A stretch of DNA of 7,617 nt from CAMCXT01 sp046302715 (GTDB lineage: Bacteria; Bacteroidota; Bacteroidia; M30B66). Made by a program: the position numbers and the translations under genes. The notes beneath the pieces are model-generated. The model saw only the letters and a program-made list of their open reading frames with translations, was not told where the DNA came from and ran no database searches. The DNA lies in contig JBKCHQ010000083.1 of the NCBI GenBank assembly GCA_046302715.1, forward strand, positions 1-7,617, in the 5' to 3' direction. Shown here piece by piece: positions 4,347 through 7,617 of this stretch (positions are counted from its first letter, which is position 1; each line of letters begins with the position of its first letter).

Positions 4347-6861
4347 CCAGTACCATTGTGCCTGTTTTGCTTAGCACCCTTCCATCTAATTGCTTCAGAT
4401 ACACATTGTACGCATACACCCCTGTTGCTGCTTCCACGCCCTTAAATGTACCATCCCAACACTGGGTGATGTCTTCTGTTAAGAAAACCTGTTCGCCCCA
4501 GCGGTTGTGGATGACCAACTTAAACTGCGCCACACAATCGCTAAACACGCAGAATGCTTCGTTGGTTTGAGGACCTTTGCCGTTGGGCGAGAAAATGCTC
4601 GGAATGAAAACTTCCTTGCAGTCATAATCAACGGTTATTTTTACTTCTGCTGTTCCTACGCAGCCATACTCATCGTTGCCGGTTACAATATAGCTTGTTG
4701 TACTTGTAGGTGAAGCAAGCACTAATTGACAATCGGAGCAATTAAGCGAACCTGCGTTTGTCCACGAATACGTGGAGGCTCCTGATGCCTCTAACTGAAT
4801 GCTATCGCCCAGTAGTATCGTTGCCGACGCTGGCGTTACACTTATCAACAGGCTTCCTGTATTTACTACTGTGTATGAGCCCAAAGCTGTGCAGCCTGCC
4901 GAGTCTGTAACGGTTAAGCCATAGGTGCCGGCTAACAAATCGTTAATCGTAGCAGAATTGTCGCCATCGGGTGTCCACGAATACGTGTACGGCCCTGTTC
5001 CCCCAACAACCACCGTAGATATGGACCCGAACGTTGAATCGCAGATTAAATTGGTAATCGTTTCATCAATAATAAGCTGCGATGGTTCGGTAATGGCGGC
5101 GCTAAGCGTCGAACTAAGGCCGAGCGCATCAGTTACCGTTAGCGTGTAAGTGCCCGGAGCCAGGCCCGATGCCGTTTCGCTGCTGCTCACCGCAGGTGTC
5201 CACGAATACGTGTAGGGGGCAGAACCACCAACTACATTAAAAGTAATAGAACCATCATTCAGGCCAAAACAGCTAACATCTTCTTGTTGCTCAATTGATA
5301 GCGATAGCGAACCATCACTTAGCTTAAGCACAAAAATTTCATTTTCGCCGGCAGAACTCAACTCAAATACATCGGCACCCGGATTAAAATCGGCTGTTCC
5401 GCGAAAAAAACCATTCACATAAATATTTCCGCCATTATCTCTGAAAATACCCATTGGGGTATCGTATTCAGCACCGCCCATTTTAGCAGCCCATATATAA
5501 TTTCCTGCCGGATCTAATTTGGATACGAAAATGTCAAAGTTAGCGGCGGTAAGTATTGAAGTGCCGGGCCCGGGATCAAAATCGGCCGTGCCGCTAAAAC
5601 AACCCGTAAAAAAAATATTACCAGCTACATCAACTTCGAGGCAAAGGCCCGTTTCAACCCCATTGGGAGACCCGAATTGTTTTGCCCAAACAAAATTACC
5701 GTCAGCATCTAGTTTAAGAACGAACACATCGGTTGTATATAAATTCGTATTGGACGTTGTGAGTTCAAACACCCCTGCTCCGGGGTCAAAATCGACGGTT
5801 CCTCCACCATCAAAACGACCGGTAATTATAATATTGCCGAAGCTATCCAAAACTAAATCATGCGCCAGATCGTTTCCTACACCGCCAATTTGTTTAGCCC
5901 ATAAAAAATTGCCTGAACTATTGAGTTTTAAAATAAAGAAATTGAAAGCCACACAATACAGGTTAAATGAGCCCGCACCTGGATCAAAATCTACTTCCCC
6001 GCCAAAATAGCCACTTAGGTAAACATTCCCACTCTCATCAATGTCCAAAGCCGTACCTAGCCCGAAACCATCATCGAATCCGGGGCCATCAATAGATACC
6101 ATGCGTTTCGCCCAAACGAAATTACCATCGGTGTCGAGTTTTGAAACAAATATTTCTGCACACGTTGGGCAGGCGCATATAAGGTTAGATATGCCTGCGC
6201 CGGGGTCAAAATCAACAACTCCCGCATACTGTCCGGTCGTGTAAATATTCCCCACATCATCAATTTCCAACGACAATGCATAGCTGTTTGCATTACCTCT
6301 AAATTGTTTGGCCCACACAAAGTTACCTGCAGCATCAAGCTTGGTTATAAAAACATCGTTTGCATGCACACTCGACACCAACAAGGTATTTAAATTGAAT
6401 ATTCCGGCGCCCGGATCAAAGTCGACGGTTCCACTAAAATATCCAGTTATTAACACATTGCCGGCCGAATCCACTGCTATGTCGCCTTCGGCCGCCAAAT
6501 CGTCATTTGCGCCTCCAAATTGCTTAGCCCATAGTAAATTGCCCGCGTTGTCGAACTTTGTTACAAACACATCCGAACCGCCCTCCGAGCTTAACAAAGA
6601 GGAGCCCGGCCCCGGGTCAAAATCGGCCGTGCCACTAAAAACGCCTGCGGTATATACATTTCCCTGCGAATCTAGGCCAATGGAGTTGGCATTATCTACC
6701 AATGGACCGCCCATTTTTTTAGCCCACTCCAGATTTTGCGCCCTCGAATAGCCCGAAATCAGCACGATTATCGACATGAGCAACAGATGAAGATTTTTCA
6801 ATTTGTTCTCGTTCTCGCGCACTGACTTCGAAAAATTCCATCCCAGCAATAAAAAATGCAT
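4339..6861 (-). CDS. T9SS-exported SBBP-repeat (beta-propeller) protein with SprB-type repeats and type B sorting domain
   Basis: This large secreted or surface protein has 840 residues from ATG 6861; the frame stays open to a TTG at 6906 (855 residues, the numbering used here). Seen: a hydrophobic signal segment LHLLLMSIIVLISGYSRA at 39-56. Seven SBBP repeats (58-about 536) each hold a WAK-type strand, a GN(I/V) turn, DFDPG, and an FV-KLD..GN end. Two SprB-type repeats (about 537-609 and 610-681) carry GG..PYTYSWTP and AGTY.LTVTD. A PKD/Ig-like module spans about 685-762, and a CHU_C type B sorting domain 765-855 (IHNRWGEQVF, QCWDGTFKG, TGVYAYNVYL). Family knowledge: the last domain directs export through the type IX system. 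The role is inferred to be adhesion or surface binding; no catalytic motif is visible. It lies 69 bp after a paralogous gene and is probably co-transcribed with it. The start is uncertain: TTG 6801 would give the tidiest signal peptide. Confidence 0.9.
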   Translation of the reverse strand: MHFLLLGWNFSKSVRENENKLKNLHLLLMSIIVLISGYSRAQNLEWAKKMGGPLVDNANSIGLDSQGNVYTAGVFSGTADFDPGPGSSLLSSEGGSDVFVTKFDNAGNLLWAKQFGGANDDLAAEGDIAVDSAGNVLITGYFSGTVDFDPGAGIFNLNTLLVSSVHANDVFITKLDAAGNFVWAKQFRGNANSYALSLEIDDVGNIYTTGQYAGVVDFDPGAGISNLICACPTCAEIFVSKLDTDGNFVWAKRMVSIDGPGFDDGFGLGTALDIDESGNVYLSGYFGGEVDFDPGAGSFNLYCVAFNFFILKLNSSGNFLWAKQIGGVGNDLAHDLVLDSFGNIIITGRFDGGGTVDFDPGAGVFELTTSNTNLYTTDVFVLKLDADGNFVWAKQFGSPNGVETGLCLEVDVAGNIFFTGCFSGTADFDPGPGTSILTAANFDIFVSKLDPAGNYIWAAKMGGAEYDTPMGIFRDNGGNIYVNGFFRGTADFNPGADVFELSSAGENEIFVLKLSDGSLSLSIEQQEDVSCFGLNDGSITFNVVGGSAPYTYSWTPAVSSSETASGLAPGTYTLTVTDALGLSSTLSAAITEPSQLIIDETITNLICDSTFGSISTVVVGGTGPYTYSWTPDGDNSATINDLLAGTYGLTVTDSAGCTALGSYTVVNTGSLLISVTPASATILLGDSIQLEASGASTYSWTNAGSLNCSDCQLVLASPTSTTSYIVTGNDEYGCVGTAEVKITVDYDCKEVFIPSIFSPNGKGPQTNEAFCVFSDCVAQFKLVIHNRWGEQVFLTEDITQCWDGTFKGVEAATGVYAYNVYLKQLDGRVLSKTGTMVLAK
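4342..4614 (-). repeat. Duplicated sorting-domain segment, copy 1
   Basis: This segment encodes residues 765-855 (the CHU_C domain) of the SBBP-repeat protein. Aligned without gaps to the 91-residue copy at 6934-7206, 65 residues are identical (71%). The most conserved DNA is 4494-4544, which differs from 7086-7136 at 3 of 51 bases. The likely origin is tandem duplication of a C-terminal module. Confidence 0.8.
4864..5298 (-). repeat. Two SprB-type repeats in the SBBP-repeat protein
   Basis: Two consecutive units of about 72 residues share the pattern (C...GSI...VVGG..PYTYSWTP...(A/S)...L.AGTY.LTVTD..G). They resemble the repeat of the flavobacterial gliding adhesin SprB. The first begins SIEQQEDVSCFG, the second IIDETITNLICD. 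They probably form beta-sandwich spacers that hold the propeller away from the cell surface; that role is inference. Confidence 0.75.
5299..6735 (-). repeat. Seven tandem SBBP repeats (probable seven-bladed beta-propeller)
   Basis: DFDPG occurs at residues 95, 162, 232, 306, 372 and 442, with a seventh variant DFNPG at 506; spacing is 64-74 residues. Each unit also has a W-A-K strand and ends near KLD..GN. At DNA level the units are diverged but keep short identical tracts such as tcaaaatcggccgtgcc in the first and sixth units. Seven units match the number of blades in a closed propeller. The Asp-rich loop could bind calcium, which is not shown. Confidence 0.8.
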
Positions 6862-6930
6862 GACCAACCGATTTTCTGTAGGATAAATTCTTGTTTTAAT
6901 TTTCAATAAAATTGACGACCGAAGCTTAAT

Positions 6931-7617
6931 TTACCTCACCAGCGTAATTGCCCCTGTTTTATTAATTTCCGTGCCATCGAGCTGGCGCAAATATACGTTA
7001 TAAGCATACACACCCGTTTGTGCTGCTATACCTTTGAATTTCCCATCCCAGCATTGATTTATATCCTCAGATTCAAACACTTTTTCGCCCCAGCGGTTGT
7101 GGATTACCAGCTTAAACTGCTCCACACAATCGCTAAGAATGCAGTACATTTCATTTGCCTGCGGACCTTTGTCATTAGGCGAAAATATAGTGGGAATAAA
7201 TACTTCATTGCAAATTATATCCACTTCAATGCGTACCGTATCGATTTTTGAACACCCCTGCGCATCGGTGCCGGTTACTGTGTAGATGGTGGTTTGCAGT
7301 GGAGCGGCCAAAGGCGAGGCGCAGTTTGTACAGCTCAATCCTTCGGCAGGAGACCACACATAGCTTGATGCTCCAATTGCACTTAATTGCACCGTATCGC
7401 CTAATGCAATGGATACTGATTCGGGCAATGCCTCAAGGGCAACAGGTGGATTTACGGTAAGGTTTAACGTAATTAGACTGTCACAACCGGCAGCTGTGGA
7501 GAGGGTATCGGTATATACGCCCGATTGGGTATAAACTGTTCCCCAAGGAGAAGTGTAGCTTTCGCAAGCGGTTTCGGTAAGTGAGCTGCTTGAGGTAACA
7601 CAAATGTCGCAGGGTAA
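6931..7617 (-). CDS. Large secreted protein with T9SS type B sorting domain (partial, N-terminus off the right edge)
   Basis: The frame is open from the right edge to TAA at 6931, giving the last 228 residues. The ATG-less stretch and uninterrupted frame show that the apparent internal starts are not real. Seen, in visible numbering: a Cys-rich start (LPCDICVT); one repeat of the C..Y.SP.G..Y..SG.YTDTL...GCDSLITL.LTV type at about 15-56, common in Bacteroidota surface proteins; a PKD/Ig-like module at about 66-136 with the GLSCTNC Cys pair; and a CHU_C type B sorting domain at 138-228 (IHNRWGEKVF, QCWDGKFKG, TGVYAYNVYL). It is probably exported by the type IX system and bound to the surface. 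It is a C-terminal paralogue of the next gene, and the two are probably co-transcribed. What the missing N-terminal part does cannot be said. Confidence 0.88.
   Translation of the reverse strand, partial: LPCDICVTSSSSLTETACESYTSPWGTVYTQSGVYTDTLSTAAGCDSLITLNLTVNPPVALEALPESVSIALGDTVQLSAIGASSYVWSPAEGLSCTNCASPLAAPLQTTIYTVTGTDAQGCSKIDTVRIEVDIICNEVFIPTIFSPNDKGPQANEMYCILSDCVEQFKLVIHNRWGEKVFESEDINQCWDGKFKGIAAQTGVYAYNVYLRQLDGTEINKTGAITLVR
6934..7206 (-). repeat. Duplicated sorting-domain segment, copy 2
   Basis: This encodes the last 91 residues of the partial right-hand gene and pairs with 4342-4614. The two copies share the variant loop SPN(G/D)KGPQ(T/A)NE and three cysteines at matching places. 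The upstream PKD/Ig-like modules of the two proteins also align, so the duplicated unit is longer than the sorting domain alone (roughly 160 residues). Confidence 0.8.

Noticed and set aside
4097..4445. Three overlapping plus-strand frames of 74-79 codons in the regulator-adhesin gap
   Set aside because: They cross the GC-rich palindromic element and the end of the adhesin gene in several frames at once, with no start context or conserved features.
5519..6751. Plus-strand frames with repeated PAPGSKST-like motifs
   Set aside because: The repetition is the reverse-strand reading of the DFDPG repeats, so it is a by-product of the real tandem repeat.

Overview
The window looks like a piece of a Bacteroidota chromosome, most likely Flavobacteriales-like or a related free-living lineage. 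Three things point there. Two adjacent genes end in the gliding-motility-associated (CHU_C, type B) sorting domain of the type IX secretion system. One of them also carries SBBP and SprB-type repeats. The best promoter found matches the Bacteroidota pattern (TTTG at -33, TAnnTTTG at -7), and gene starts have A-rich leaders without a Shine-Dalgarno sequence. The species cannot be named from this sequence.

All six supported genes lie on the minus strand, so transcription runs from high to low coordinates. In that order: (1) 7617-6931, the C-terminal 228 residues of a large secreted adhesin-like protein, cut by the right edge; (2) 6861-4339, a complete secreted protein with a signal peptide, seven SBBP repeats (probably a seven-bladed propeller), two SprB-type repeats, a PKD/Ig-like module and a type B sorting domain; (3) 4338-4099, a 240-bp gap with a stop-codon hairpin, a GC-rich structured element and two candidate promoters; (4) 4098-3238, an AraC-family regulator; (5) 3234-2518, a short-chain dehydrogenase/reductase 3 bp after the regulator, so almost certainly co-transcribed; (6) 2355-1111, a secreted transglutaminase-like protein with a TPR-like N-terminal region; (7) 1009-1, a secreted PDZ plus alpha/beta-hydrolase protein, cut by the left edge before its catalytic acid and histidine.

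The two right-hand genes are probably cell-surface or secreted products of the type IX pathway and share a duplicated C-terminal module. The regulator-reductase pair is a small cytoplasmic unit, with the regulator the likely controller. The two left-hand genes encode separate exported enzymes with no evident pathway link to the rest. No RNA gene, CRISPR array, transposase or phage gene was recognised. I see no clear new defence or mobile system. The least explained items are the GC-rich intergenic element and the duplicated, unusually nucleotide-conserved sorting domains. Domain calls come from reading motifs by eye; no database search was run.
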